From: Sthenelais limicola
Taxonomy: Eukaryota > Annelida > Polychaeta > Phyllodocida > Sigalionidae
NCBI GenBank assembly: GCA_942159475.1
Contig: OW804102.1
Location: 24,928,684-24,992,683, forward strand
DNA length: 64,000 nt
Reading direction: 5' to 3'
This document shows, piece after piece, positions 21,636-33,254 of the stretch (its first letter is position 1; each line of letters opens with the position of its first letter). The position numbers and the translations under genes were made by a program. The notes under the pieces are model-generated. The model saw nothing but the letters and a program-made list of their open reading frames with translations. It was not told where the DNA came from and did not search any database.

Positions 21636-22199
21636 ACAAAAACATACAAACCAACTCTGCTGGGTTAGCTGGCAACAGTAATAGCATTTTTCACTTGTAA
21701 TATCTGTACATTTTTTTAGGTCTTCCTGATAATCTTTTTTTAAAACTTCTAATTTATTCATTACACCTTTGTCTTGGCAGAAGACCTGTGTCTACCATAG
21801 AATATGACAAAAAATCCTGCCTATAAATAACTTCATAACTTGAATTTATTTATAGAAGAAATACAACTATATAATTAGTAATTATAGAATAATCCAATGT
21901 TTATAGATTTATTTTGTTTTTTTACAAAAGGTGTTTTAATTTAAATGATGTTCTGAAAGTTCGACTTAAAAATATATCAGCTTAGCGCTTCTGATTACGA
22001 GTCTCACGCGAGTGACAAAAATGAACACATTGTGGGGGTTATATAATATATAAAGGGAGGTCGGCACCTAAACCTTCTCCTTCTCCATTCCCTTAAAGCC
22101 AATCAGGATATTTCCAAACTCATCCCCCTCCCCCTTACGACCCCCCTTTATCCCCCGCCCCTTTGATATCGAATATAGATAGAAATTGTAGTCTCCCGC
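21636..22199. other. AT-rich unique stretch
   Basis: No supported feature. A CCCCCTCCCCC-type run lies at about 22122-22160. Confidence 0.3.
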
Positions 22200-22360
22200 G
22201 CTTAGAATTTCAAAGCAGACGACATTTGCTAACAAAGATTTCAAACAAAACGTAAGCGCCCGAGGACACGTGTCTACGTTATCTTCATGCGCCACCAAGC
22301 GGACATAATTCTAACCAACACCATTGATCTTTCTATTTGCCTCTAGCGGAAGTTCAGGAG
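22200..22360. promoter_or_regulatory. CpG element at 22.2 kb with two CTCF-like sites
   Basis: GCAGACGACATTTG at 22215, GACACGTGTC at 22265, GCGCCACCAAGCGGACA (22290, plus CTCF-like) and TTGCCTCTAGCGGAA (22338, minus CTCF-like). The CTCF-like sites face in opposite directions. Confidence 0.45.
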
Positions 22361-22480
22361 AGAGACCCCTGGTGGGACGGCGGGCGTTCAACTTCCGCTG
22401 CCTCAGGGCTTGTTTGTATACATATGTCCACTTGTTATGTTGATATAGGCGGATTTCTTCAACAATGTACGGTATGCCTT

Positions 22481-22695
22481 AAAGCTGATATCTCAGCTAT
22501 TAAAACAAACAACATCTGACCAAATATACTCATATTATGACTTTTAAGACTGAACTTATCAATATCCAGCTGTTGTTGGTACAATAATTAGAAGTCGAAT
22601 TGGCCGAGCAACAACGGCCCTCCGAAAATATCAATGTGTACATTTGTGAAGCCCTGTAGCGAAATTAAACAAACAAATTCATCCAGAATTGTGGA
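22481..22695 (+). mobile_element. MITE family A copy A5, truncated
   Basis: Starts AAAGCTGATATCTCAGC and continues through CATATTATGACTTTTAAGAC. It is cut off about 30 bp before a family D hairpin, which may have inserted into it. Confidence 0.7.
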
Positions 22696-22822
22696 CAGGG
22701 GCCTTCTGTGGTGCAAAGTCGTACAAGAGGCCACTAAGCCGATTCTCAAGCGATTTGTCGGGGTAGAAGGCCTATTTGCACTACATGAAACACATCAGAA
22801 TCGCATGCGAATCGGTTTAGTA
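22696..22822. mobile_element. Hairpin element family D, rearranged copy D4
   Basis: CCACTAAGCCGATTCTCAAGCG (22731) and GCATGCGAATCGGTTTAG (22804) form the inner stem. A detached right-end-like block GTGGACAGGGGCCTT lies to the left at 22691-22705, suggesting rearrangement or a second partial copy. Confidence 0.6.
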
Positions 22823-23268
22823 TTAGCATACTTATCTATTACCATTCACCATATAATTCAAGCAGCTGCACTCTTCAACGACTAAAACGTAGCCTTATTT
22901 TTGCTTGACCTGTTTCTGTGTAGGATGCAGAGGCAGCTAATGATATTTGATAGAGAACAATTACACTATGTGCGTACATATTGGTAATTACACATCCCAA
23001 CATATCACATCCCCTCAATCTTCTCTGTCAATTTACACTCTTACATAGACTGGTTCTTTAAAGTTAAAATCTTATCGCTGACATGTAATGTTAGATCTAA
23101 AGGATTATTCCTGTATTATTTGTAATTAAAATGTAAATTATGTGTAAATATTTTTTTACCAATTTCATCATGCTCTTATTATGATGAGCAGGGAATAGAA
23201 ATTAATTGTATATAGGTCTCCAAGATAAGTTTTGTATCAAAGCAGAATAGCCTCTTCAGACTACAGTT
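22823..23268. other. AT-rich unique stretch
   Basis: No supported feature. Confidence 0.3.
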
Positions 23269-23269
23269 G

Positions 23270-23775
23270 GCAGCTGTCACACTGAGCTGTCACACTGAGC
23301 TGTCACACTGAGCTGGCAAACCGAGCTGACAAACCAAGCTAACAATACATCTGACATTGAGCTGGCAAACCAAGCTGGAAAAACCAAGCTGCAAAAACCA
23401 AGCCAATAAAACTAAGCTGGCAAAACCGAGCTGGCAAACCAAGCTTGCAAAACCAAGCTGGCAAACCAAGCTGAAAAACCAAGCTGGAAAAACCAAGCTG
23501 GAAAAACCAAGCCGGTAAAACTAAGCTGGCAAAACCGAGCTGGCAAACCAAGCTTGCAAAACCAAGCTGGAAAAACCAAGCTGAAAAACCAAGCTGAAAA
23601 ACCAAGCTGGAAAAACCAAGCTGGAAAAACCAAGCTGGAAAAACCAAGCTGGCAAACCAAGCTGGCAAAACCGAGCTGACAAACCAAGCTGGCAAAACCA
23701 AGCTAGCAAAATCAAGCTGGCAAAACCCAGTTGGCAAACAAAACCAAGCTAGCAAAACCAAGCTGAAAAATCCTT
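23270..23775. repeat. Minisatellite, 13-16 bp units
   Basis: Over 30 units of the type CTGGCAAAACCAAG, with length variants in the A run. A shorter CTGTCACACTGAG variant is repeated three times at the left edge. Minus-strand open frames of up to 146 codons (SLVFPAWF-like) only mirror the repeat and are not a gene. Confidence 0.95.
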
Positions 23776-24275
23776 TCAAACTGGCTACATGATTAAATAT
23801 GTTTTAAAATATTTTCTTTATTCAAAAATATACCTAAAATGAAACCCAGCTCGGAAGAGGAAGTGTAAAATACCTGTGTAGAAACCCTATCGCTATGAGT
23901 GTATAGTACAATTAGAGCAGTAAATGGAACAGGTAGAGGGACAAATTGTTAATCAGGAATGAGAAAATGGGGAGTGGGGAGCATTGATTATTAAGCGCCA
24001 GCATAGAAATCACCAAAATTGACAGATGAAGACAGATACAGGCATCTCATGATAACTGATGAATTATCCTTAATGTGGGGGAATCACTGGATAATCCAGG
24101 GGGATAAGTGGCAAAGGGGCTGGCTAATTGTGGGGGATATAATGCAATATCGGTAGATAACAAGGTGCTTTAGTGGATACCAATGTGTACAGGTAGAAGC
24201 TTACAAGTGAAAGTACCCCATCTTGATCAACCCCTATCGTTAATTAGTCTTGGAGCCAACAGGTGGCACGACAAA
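23776..24275. other. Unique stretch, no gene seen
   Basis: No supported feature. Confidence 0.3.
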
Positions 24276-24282
24276 TGTATGA

Positions 24283-24291
24283 GCAGACGAC
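24283..24291 (+). promoter_or_regulatory. Isolated GCAGACGAC motif
   Basis: GAGCAGACGACAATTGG, preceded by GCCAACAGGTGGCACG at about 24255, which contains a CAGGTG E-box. Unlike most copies, it does not lie in a strongly CpG-rich patch. Confidence 0.45.
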
Positions 24292-24409
24292 AATTGGAAA
24301 TGGAAGACAAAAGACACACAGACAGACGGACATGATTAACTGACATGCGCAGAGATAACGAGGCACCCTCTTCTTCCTTTTTTATGTTGAAGATAATTTG
24401 GTTAATCGC

Positions 24410-24550
24410 GAAGTGTAAGCGTAAAATGCCATTATAATCCCATTATGACGCTTATTGCATACAGGGCCAGGACAGCCATTAGCGCAGTAGGCGTCCAACC
24501 ACTGAGATACCGTTCTTATCTGATCTGCGAGAATTTTAGCCTAGACTATA
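24410..24550 (+). mobile_element. MITE family E, partial copy
   Basis: AAAATGCCATTATAATCCCATT and CATTAGCGCAGTAGGCGTCC are followed by TTCTTATCTGATCTGCGAG and TTAGCCTAGACTAT. These match the right two thirds of the copies at 41119 and 59340. Confidence 0.7.
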
Positions 24551-24679
24551 ATAGTTCACAGACAGTACGGTTATCTGGCTTATTTTGAGCCTGCCTGTTT
24601 AGAAGACACAGTTCATGAGATGTGAGACCTGGGAAGGATAGATATCTAGGCCCGTCACATGACATGGGAGGATTGAATT

Positions 24680-24795
24680 AGCTCTGAGCATGCGCAGTAT
24701 TGTTATCATCCGGGTCCCTAGCAACAAATTGTCGTCTGGCACAAGAAGATGGAGTAGTGATGTTAGTTTGTATTATTGCCACTAGGAGGGTAAGG
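24680..24795. promoter_or_regulatory. Regulatory-type element at 24.7 kb
   Basis: GAGCATGCGCAGT (24687, NRF1-type), GTCCCTAGCAAC (24714, RFX-like), GTCGTCTGG (24731, one mismatch to the recurrent motif) and TTGCCACTAGGAGGGTA (24776, CTCF-like). All four fall within 110 bp. Confidence 0.5.
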
Positions 24796-25440
24796 CAAGG
24801 TCAATATGTGTGACAACAACACGCATATAATTAGTTTCTTGCTCGGATTAAGATATTTTTGGGTCGAATAGAGTTGCTTTGGTAGACAGACACAAACAAA
24901 TAGTTTCAGAGATAAGAAAATAGCATAGGGTCAGCTTTTTCTAAGGGTGCCTTATTGCAAAGAAATCATGTTTTCAGTTCTATCTGCCTTAATATGACAT
25001 TAATCTGTGGGTTTATAGTAATAAACATTGATATTTTAGTCCAAAAGTGATTGAAATATTAATAAATATTGGTAATTATTGAACTTAACATCAGGTTTAA
25101 GAAATGCTCATGACATTACCTCCGGGTGTATTGAATTGATCCGTGCTATGTCTAAATAAAAAACGTTCAAATAAAATCAAAATCAAAACGTTTAGAAACT
25201 AAAATAGGGATGGCAATAATGCATGCACACCTTCCCCCAGATTTTGAAGAATAAAGGATGCAGATAAGAGGAGAGACAGGGATTGTATTAAACCTGAATG
25301 TATACTATTATGCAAATGGACACATATAGAGAAGGCACGAAAGAGGAGGGAGAAAGGGAGAAAGATGAAGACGGAGAGGAGGGAAAGGGAGATCGGGCAG
25401 TATTTTTGCTATTTAAGACGGATCAAATAACACTAGTGAG
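24796..25440. other. Unique stretch, no gene seen
   Basis: No supported feature. The right end holds a GGGAGAAAGGGAGAAAG purine run. Confidence 0.3.
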
Positions 25441-25444
25441 ACGC

Positions 25445-25570
25445 TCTTCTACGCATGCGCATGCCAACATCTCATTCATCCCTCTGGCGGAGACAAAGCA
25501 CATCATTCATCACTTCCTGTCATACTTCCTCTCTCTAATTCTGACGACTCCCAATAGGGGGCAGTGCAAG
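25445..25570. promoter_or_regulatory. NRF1-type site and divergent CTCF-like pair
   Basis: TACGCATGCGCATGCC (25450, NRF1-type), CCTCTGGCGG (25481, minus CTCF-like) and CCCAATAGGGGGCAGTGC (25550, plus, one of the best CTCF-like matches in the window). The two CTCF-like cores point away from each other. Confidence 0.5.
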
Positions 25571-25645
25571 GTTATCTGACAGTCTGAACGAGGGGCGCTG
25601 AAGGGTTGCCTGACAGCCTCAACGAGGGGCACTGAAGGGTTATAT
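25570..25645. repeat. 34-bp tandem repeat, about two copies
   Basis: Units of GGTTRYCTGACAGYCTSAAC followed by GAGGGGCRCTGAA. The CTGAAGGGTT junction recurs at 25598 and 25632. It directly follows the CTCF-like site. Confidence 0.75.
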
Positions 25646-25997
25646 GAAAAAGTGTCCCCCTTAGAGAAATACTACTAGCAATGTGGGAACTATGCAAGTC
25701 TGTTGGACTAAGTAAAGTTTAGTTCTATATGACAACTTCTATACTATAGTAGAACTGCCTAAATGTTAAGCTTGTTAAATGTTTATAATCTATAGCCAGA
25801 CCATTAAAGTATATTTAGTTATAGTGAAGTTAAAACGAATATATAATGACATTAGAGTTGCAAAATGGCAGCCTGAAAGCTCAGGGAAGCATAAAAACGA
25901 TACATGGTGAGATCCTGCGGTAGTGTTACTGCTTATATGCAGGGAGTGTTGTGCATGAGTGGGTATGCTATAGTAGATGGATCACTAGTTGCGTAGC
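25646..25997. other. Unique AT-rich stretch
   Basis: No supported feature. Confidence 0.3.
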
Positions 25998-26097
25998 AGA
26001 GGCCCGTTGCGTAGCATTCTCGCGAACTATTTCTCCATGTATACACTTTCAATGGGGAAATAAATAGTTAGCGAGAATGCGGAGCAACGGGCCCCTG
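25998..26097. mobile_element. 100-bp hairpin element
   Basis: The left arm CAGAGGCCCGTTGC and GCATTCTCGCGAACTATTT pair with the right arm AAATAGTTAGCGAGAATGC and GCAACGGGCCCCTG. The near-perfect foldback and lack of coding suggest a small MITE. No second copy was found in the window. Confidence 0.75.
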
Positions 26098-27597
26098 ATA
26101 GAAGAACAACCAGACAAAGAGATAGATAGATAATAGGAATATAAATAGATAATACAAAGATAGATTTATTTATTATATTCAGTTAAAGGACAATACAATA
26201 TTTAAAATATAGTTTATAATAGTTTAAGTTTAATGATAATTGATTGACATATATAGACAGACTGATAGATAAATCGATAGATAGATATGGTATGGCGTCC
26301 TGATCTCACTAATTCCGAGCTTGCGAAAATAAATAGAAACATTCCCATGCCTCTACCATTTACATATATATAGTACTATGTGGACGTAAATATCTGAACG
26401 TATGTTGAAAAATATAATAGGACACTCCAATATTTTTCATTTCAAGTTCATTTCATTCATATGAACTATTCCTAGCCGGAAGTTAAATATAGATAGTACT
26501 GCATACCAGCTCTACCACTTCCCCTATACCCTCTATGCGGGTGATACATATTTTATATCTAACAGAGTTAAAAATGCAGGGCTCCATAGTATAAAGTATG
26601 AGCGTATAATGATTACTGCATGTTTTACCCACTGTCACAATATATAACAATTAGTTATAGACTAGCATAGTGGTACCAGGGAAGGATGGAGGAGTTTTTT
26701 TGGGTTTTTTTGGAGGGTGGGGTCATTCACCTCGGGATATTCCTACAAATAGACCATTACATTACCTTGCAAACAAGGACAATAGTTATATTTGCACAAC
26801 CCGTGTGGACTAATTGAGGTTTATCATAGATTGGTCAAAATACCAGTATACAGGGCAATATCAGTTATAGAGATTCATCTAAATTTTTGTATCTTCTAAA
26901 ATACCTATACCAATAAGGCCATTGACACTGGCAGATTGAGGTAAGAAACTTCCGTGAGGAAATTATGAGGGATGTTCGAGTAAAAGGCAATTCTTCATTA
27001 TTTGAACAATATCGAATTGGATCGGTTTCTTTGTATGTCAGTGGAATCCCCACTCTGACTAAACTAGTTAAACATCAATCTCCTGTTAAAAAAATCATTT
27101 TAGAATCAAAAAAATTATATTGTAGCGACGATTTAAGGGGTTGTTTTATAGGAGATTGCCTATGAGTTAAAACTATAACTTTCCCTGAGAGATATGAAAT
27201 GGAACATGTTTTTAACAGCAATTTAGATAATAAGTTCAAATATTAAAATTAAGCACAGAAAGACCACACAAACATTACTCAAAGTTTTGTTTTAGTTGTT
27301 TTATTTTTACCCAAAGTCTAGGTAATAGGGCGACCTTCTTCAGAGGTACAATCAGTTAAATTAATATTGCTTTAAAGAGAACAAGTGATATTCTAGCTCT
27401 AATGTGGTGTTTACGTCTATAGGGGAGTGCTATTTGTGGCAGTGTCCTGGAGGGGTGAGGAATTAGCCCGGGTAGTCTGCCTACTGATGGGCTGGCCATG
27501 GGAAGGGACAGGTCAATTAGGCCGCAGGTATACCCGCCCTCTGTAGGCCACAAGAGGAACCTTTTCACACTTCTACTCCCCTTATCCTCCAGCTAGA
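26098..27597. other. 1.5 kb AT-rich stretch, no gene seen
   Basis: Contains scattered GATA repeats (26116-26135, 26266-26287). Open frames are at most 70 codons and unremarkable. Confidence 0.4.
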
Positions 27598-27908
27598 CTG
27601 AGGGAGGGAGGGAGGGGGCATGGGAGGGGGAGGGCAACAAGAGAGGAGAAGCTGGGCTACAGGAGGATGGTAAGAGGAGGAAAGGGGGAGGGGAGGGAGG
27701 GGAGAAAAAAAGGAAGAGGGAGGGAGAGGAAAGAGGAGGAATAGGTTAAGATGGGGAAGGGAGGAAGGGAGAAGAAAGAGAAGGAAGAGATGGTGGGGAG
27801 AGCAGGGAGGGAGGGGGAATAAAAAGGCAGGAGGAGGGGGAGAAGGGGGAGGAAGAGAGAGGAAAGAAGAAGAGGAGAATGAAAGAGGTGGAGACAGGAG
27901 GGAGGGGC
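27598..27908. repeat. GGA-rich polypurine tract
   Basis: About 310 bp of GGGAGG and AGAGGA on the plus strand. The minus-strand frame is a Ser/Leu/Pro artefact. Confidence 0.92.
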
Positions 27909-28005
27909 AGTCGTCAATAGGTCCTACAAATTAGGGTTCAGAAAGTAAAAATGCCCTTTTAGTCATTCAGTCAATATGTAAAATAATTGCTATTCTCAAC
28001 TGCTG

Positions 28006-28340
28006 AATAGAGGATTTGTATAGCCGTCATTTTGAATCTTAATTCGCACGGAATTATGGGACTACTGGTACAGTCTAAAATCTATAGCAGCATGAACTAT
28101 TTACCAGTGTTATGATGTAAATATCCATGTGTTATACATATTCCCATAACACAATTCTCAATCATTCCCATCATGCATTTGGTTTTTATAGATCACTTAT
28201 ACAAGCCATGATATTGGTGAAAACATTCTTGCAATTTTCAATAATAATATTGCCAAATATTTGTATGTCAGATTCCAACAGAATCCATCCCAGCATGCAC
28301 TGCAGTAGACATGCGCATTGAGACATGCAAGTCCCCTATT
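28006..28340. mobile_element. MITE family B, full-length copy B1
   Basis: 335 bp with inverted ends AATAGAGGATTTGTAT and the complement of ATGCAAGTCCCCTATT. The interior has ATCCATCCCAGCATGCACTGC and a CATGCGCA near the right end. The same family as 47856-48171, which is in opposite order. Confidence 0.82.
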
Positions 28341-29633
28341 GCAAACTGTATAAATTTCTTAAATACACTTCCAAGCTGAGAGGTTATTCATTCTCTTCGG
28401 ACAGATCATCTGTTTTCAAGCTAAATATAGATGCTAGCTCTGACGCTGAGTTTTAACGAATGACAATTTAAAAAAATAGTATATTTGGAATTGGATATAT
28501 CCATCCGGAGTGTTCCATCTCTTCTAGGCTTCTCTCTCTCAAGAGAGACCTCCCTCACTCTTCCATCAACTCATCTCTAGAACTTTCCCTAACAACATCC
28601 CTATAAACGCATACAAAACTCATGAAAATAAAAATAAATTAATTCCCTCAGCTAATGGAAAATTGATCGATGTGGACTCAGACGGAGATATGTCCAATTC
28701 AAAATCAATTAGATGGAACTATTTCCCAGGGCAAATAATTCCTCCGCCTCTAGTTCTAAACGGCTACTGCCCCCTAGTAGTATTTATCAGAACTACGCCA
28801 TATCTGAGACAGCTTTATCTATGTTCAACCAAAACCTCTTGGCTACCGGCCAAGAAAAAAAGTTTTAAAAAAGAATAAAAAAAATAAAGGCAGTAAAGTT
28901 AATCGTGCTTGGTAGTAAAGCGATTTATCTTTAAAGGTCGTCAGCTGTTCGTATATCATTTAAAGGGAAGAACCATTTATATCTGTAACAACATACTTAG
29001 TATCGTTGGTCCCTAGCTGTAATCTACCAATTACTTACATAAGATTGAATAAGAGAAAACGTGCTCTAAAAGTAAAATGACATTATTTTCATTTTTGTTT
29101 CCAAACCATTTTCTTTTTTCAATGCCAATGCCAATTTCAATCCCATCGTCTTTTTTAATTTATTTTATTTTAGTTCAATTTCAATACAGGGATGGTCTCA
29201 TTAAGCTCATTAAACAGTGTAAGAGGAGCAAAAGCAAGTCCATAGTCACTGTGGAATATGGGACTGATAAGTGTGTTCTCCCTTTGTTGATGGTGTAATT
29301 ACTCATACATTAATAAGCTCTATCAGCTACTTTCTTCCTGTAATAAGTCTTATATAAGAAAGCTATTCTAACTCGGGCACGAACTAGACGATCTGAATAT
29401 ATTTTTTATTTAAGGTGACATGGAAGACCTTTGTTCTCTCAGAAGGTTTTAAATATTGCCTACTAAAAGTATGTCTTCATCACTTTTTCCGAAGAAATGT
29501 ATCTGTTATTACTGGAAATATAAATAATGCATACGTGCATATATTCAGCAGTGCACCACACGTTTGTACCTTTTGTACTTCAGACAAATATAGGTCACTT
29601 TAATTCATTTCAAACCAAACAGAGCTAGAAAGG
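28341..29633. other. 1.3 kb without a gene, one CTCF-like site
   Basis: CTACTGCCCCCTAGTAG at 28765-28781 is a good reverse-strand CTCF-like core. Otherwise the sequence is AT-rich, with open frames at most 73 codons and no recognised product. Confidence 0.4.
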
Positions 29634-29985
29634 GAATGATAGAAGGAGAGGAAACGAGAGAGAGAAATTAAGAAGGTCAGCCTGGAGGAGATAAACAAAG
29701 AGGGAGAGACAGGGGGAAGGAAAGTGTGAGGAGCAGAGGATCAGAGAGGAAGGAAGGGAAATAGCCAGAGAGGAAGAAAAGAAAAGAAACAGAGAGAGGC
29801 AGCAAAAGAGAGAAACATATAGCAAGATCAAGGAGCAGAGAGAGACAGGGGAAAAACAGAGAGAGAGAGAGAGAGAGAGACAAACAGGAGGGGAAAAGAA
29901 GAAACACAGAGGCAATCAGTGACATCAAAGACATAAGCAGAGAGACAGAAGCAGAGAGACAGAAGCAGAGAGACAGAGTATAACA
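29634..29985. repeat. GA-rich polypurine tract
   Basis: AGAGAGA and CAGAGAGA runs, ending in a GCAGAGAGACAGAA tandem near 29938-29975. Minus-strand frames of about 100 codons are artefacts. Confidence 0.92.
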
Positions 29986-30264
29986 CTTCAATCCAACTCT
30001 GTCTATCTCTTACAATGTTACAATACAAACCAACACAAGCACCCATGGGCTAAAGTGGTTCATTGCCGCCTATTGTCTCTCTCCAGGTTTTCCCCCTCTC
30101 TGGTAAAAAGATGGTGACTGGGAAGAGGGCCTGGGTATTACAGTAATTAAACACAGAAGGGGGTAGAAGAAATGCCAGCCTCTAATGGTTATAATTAGAA
30201 GGCAGAGCCTCTATTAAAGCCAAATAGGGAGAGACAGAGTGCAGAGGTATTACATGGCTTGAGT

Positions 30265-30600
30265 GGGGCATGGGCAGTGGCGGGCGGGGGAGGGGGTGGG
30301 AGGGGGAAGAGAGGGGGAGGGGTGTCAGGAAAGCCACCCGCCGGACATCTACCCACTGACTTTTACCCGTGGGAAAAGTTGGCGGGGAGATGTCCGGCGG
30401 GTAGATGACCGGCGGGTAGCGGTCCTAGAACCAGGGGGAGGTATAGAGTGGGTGCAGAGGGGGAAAGGGAGGGGGGTGAGGGGAAAGGGGGGAAGAGAGA
30501 GAAGACAGGGGAGTTAAAATGGGGAGATACATATATTGTGGGTGAAGATGGAAAGCGGGGAAACAGAATGGGGAAGAGGGGAGAGAACTGAGAGACAGAA
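30265..30600. repeat. G-rich purine tract with an embedded inverted repeat
   Basis: GGGGGAGGGG-type sequence on both sides of a foldback. CACCCGCCGGACATCT (30335-30350) pairs with AGATGTCCGGCGGGTA (30388-30403), and GACCGGCGGGTAG follows as a partial extra arm. Could be a small hairpin element inserted in the tract. Confidence 0.7.
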
Positions 30601-30654
30601 TAAATATGTTCAATCTGTTCGTCAATTTTAAAATCTTCTGAAAGTTGGCGGCAA

Positions 30655-30830
30655 AAGGTGGCGGAATTACTAGGAACATACTGTTGTATTTTTAATAATA
30701 TACAGTGAGACCATGTTCCAATACAGAACAAAAATGTTCTGTGTACCTCTGCTTCATCTATGCCTTTTGGAATGGTATTATGTCTGTGAAAATGCAATAG
30801 GGTTTATTAAACTCTCCACGATCCGTACAG
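30655..30830 (+). repeat. Dispersed repeat family K, copy K1
   Basis: TGTTGTATTTTTAATAATATAC followed by AGTGAGACCATGTTCC matches 58145-58190. Both are followed by a TGCTTCATCTA/GGCTTCGTCTA block and later by AAACTC-CCACGA/AAACTCCACAAAT. Non-coding. Confidence 0.55.
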
Positions 30831-32278
30831 AGATAAAAAGTCCATGCAAAACCAGGATCAAGATGGCGGACATACAAAAAACGTGTCGTATTATATTATA
30901 TATATCCCCTGGAATATTAACAAACAGAATGTTCATATTAATTCTCGATGTACATATTAAGATGAACTGACCAATCTATATGTATGTATACATCTATGTA
31001 TAATGTTTATTCACCGAAATGCGTCCATATAGATAATAACAATACGGTAATTCTCACTGGAAAAGAGTGCCTCTCTTCTATAAAAAGACATAGCTCTTCC
31101 AGAGGGTCTCTAGTAAAGAGAAATATAGTAGAGCAATATAGAGGCACAGAAAATTCAGAAGTGGGAAGAAGAAGAAGAAAATAAGGAGTATAGGTAGAAA
31201 GGAAGGGTAAAGCTGTATGTATAATTGCCCTATTAGGCCCATGCAGTGCACCACAGCTAATACCACCTTCACGGCCCCCTCTATTGTTTACCCCTGATGC
31301 ATACTGTCTCCACCTGGCGATGACATATAATACTAGGACTGACACGCGGTCGACCTTCCCTTTATTCCACGCTAATGGCTTCTTTTTCTATAGAGACAAC
31401 TCCCCTCATATCTTCCAGCCTCTTTGCTTCTCCGCATATATCAACTAGAAAGGTTTATAGATATATTATCATGAGTCTGGCTGGCGACGTATGGGCGTAT
31501 TTGTTATTTGAAGAAGGAATAACCTGAACGACTGAAAAAGCTATTTGTATAGGAGGAGTGACTTCCTATGGTGATCCAATTATGACCTTGGCGTACTGAG
31601 GTTTTAAGCCAATAAACTGTTTATCAACTAATCATTTTGCGAATTGCAAGCAATAATATCTCACGGAATTCATGGTATTTATATGTGATAATGACTTTCT
31701 GAATATATTTTAGTTAAGGCATTGGAATATGCCTATGAGATGATTGCAAAGAATATTAATAATTCCAAATTTGACACGCTATTCGGTAATATTTCTGCAG
31801 TGTTGTCACATTATAAATATAAATTAATATCGAGCCTAATAGAACACATTCTGGTGGATTGACCCATGCCAAACAAACTTAACAGTTCTGCAATTAGAGA
31901 AACTATAAAGAACGAGTGAGTACATTAGTTTACTTTGGTACATAAGTAAGTATGTATAATATATGTGGTAATGAAATTAACTGATTGGAATGACATAGCC
32001 TGTAGTATATATGTAACCTTTGATGTGTGACTCAGGAAAATATCGATGTATTGACACTAAGTGCAAATACAAATCTATTAATTGAAAACATTTCAGCAAA
32101 CGAGATAGTATCTGTCCAGAAGCATTCATACCCATGGGCCAGAAATATCAATGATGGGGGAAAAGGTATAGCTATTGCCATGTAGAATCCGATTATTTTG
32201 ATATGATATTTTCTATTGAACATCAGGAGAGCCGGGACAGCTTATATCCAGTACATGGAGGAAGATAAGTGTGAGCAT
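30831..32278. other. 1.4 kb without supported features
   Basis: AAGATGGCGGACAT at about 30861 is YY1-like. Open frames of up to 112 codons on the minus strand show no recognisable domain. Confidence 0.4.
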
Positions 32279-32297
32279 CAGTGCCCCCTACTGTGGC
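32279..32297 (-). promoter_or_regulatory. CTCF-like site
   Basis: CAGTGCCCCCTACTGTGGC. Its complement carries CCACAGTAGGGGGCAC, close to the CTCF core. No other promoter motif adjoins it. Confidence 0.45.
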
Positions 32298-32461
32298 AAG
32301 AAGGCACTAAGCGGAATTCATTTGCATAATGCCAATAACCTGATCTATCCTATAAATGCGTAGGCATGAGTATACGTGAGTGGGTGTAAGGGTGGCATGG
32401 GATGGTGGGTGGAGGTGGGGTGGGGTGGGTGGATAGGTAAGAACATAATTATAGACTTATA

Positions 32462-32676
32462 TACTGTAAACGTATTAATGTTCGCGCAGTATTTATTTTC
32501 GCTATTTTCGCGCACCCATCTTTCTGCGCGAAAATAAATCCTGCGCAAGAGGGATAATTAATGCATAAACAAGGTGTGAGACTACCTTGCTGCGCGAAAT
32601 TAAATCCGCGGGAAAAGGTGTCAAAGCGCTTAGTGCGCGAAAATTTATCTGCGCGAAAATAAATACGTTTACAGTA
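32462..32676. mobile_element. MITE-like element H with CGCGAAAATAAAT ends
   Basis: TACTGTAAACGTATT at the left pairs with AATACGTTTACAGTA at the right. Inside, GCGCGAAAATAAAT recurs in both orientations. The 215 bp is flanked by A/AT with a TA-rich target. It carries many CGCGAAA sequences that resemble E2F half-sites. Confidence 0.8.
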
Positions 32677-32688
32677 ATATATTTAAGC

Positions 32689-32811
32689 ATTATTTCCCAC
32701 CGTGTTTGGCCCTTGGGGGTACTATGGTCCAGGGTGTCCCTATAGGGTCGAAGGCCTAAGGGACCAACTGGACTATAGTACCCCTGAGGGTCAAACACGG
32801 CAGGAAATAAT
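32689..32811. mobile_element. Hairpin element I, near-perfect foldback
   Basis: ATTATTTCCCACCGTGTTTG pairs with CAAACACGGCAGGAAATAAT, and GGGGGTACTATGGTCC with GGACTATAGTACCCC. The 123-bp unit lies 12 bp after element H, so two hairpin elements sit head to tail. Confidence 0.85.
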
Positions 32812-33250
32812 CCTTTTAGTCTCTGTTGTTGTTGTTTCACTTCTTGACTTCATTCGCTGACTATTATATTGGGTTTACCCACCTGAATAATGCTTATATC
32901 AGGTAAATCATTTGGAATTAAACCCGGGAAAGACCGGACCCATCCGAGCAACATATACATATATAGTACTCCTGAATGAAACACGTTCAACAAAATCCAT
33001 ACAAGAACGTCTGAACATTGCTCAAGCGAATATAGAAGGACACATTAACCTGTATAGTATCGACTGAATTAATGTGATATATGTATATCTATAGGCTAGA
33101 GGTCGAGGTAATTATAAGATAGTCATACATACGTGTATATCAGTTCATAATGAAATATGTGAGTTCTATGGGGACATCTATGCAGACTAAAATGGATGCG
33201 GTGTTGTTGAAACAGTAAATATCATATTTCCCAAGCAGAAAAAAGAGAGC
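32812..33250. other. Unique stretch, no gene seen
   Basis: No supported feature. Confidence 0.3.
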
Positions 33251-33254
33251 AGCG

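Noticed and set aside
23270..23775. CRISPR-like array
   Set aside because: Units are short, contiguous and without unique spacers; it is a minisatellite in animal-type DNA.
23339..23779. 146-codon repetitive protein on the minus strand
   Set aside because: Three overlapping frames are all open because the minisatellite unit lacks stops on that strand. Unit lengths of 13-16 bp shift frame often, which argues against selection for protein.
30363..30797. 144-codon minus-strand frame
   Set aside because: Half is in a G-rich purine tract and half in repeat family K.
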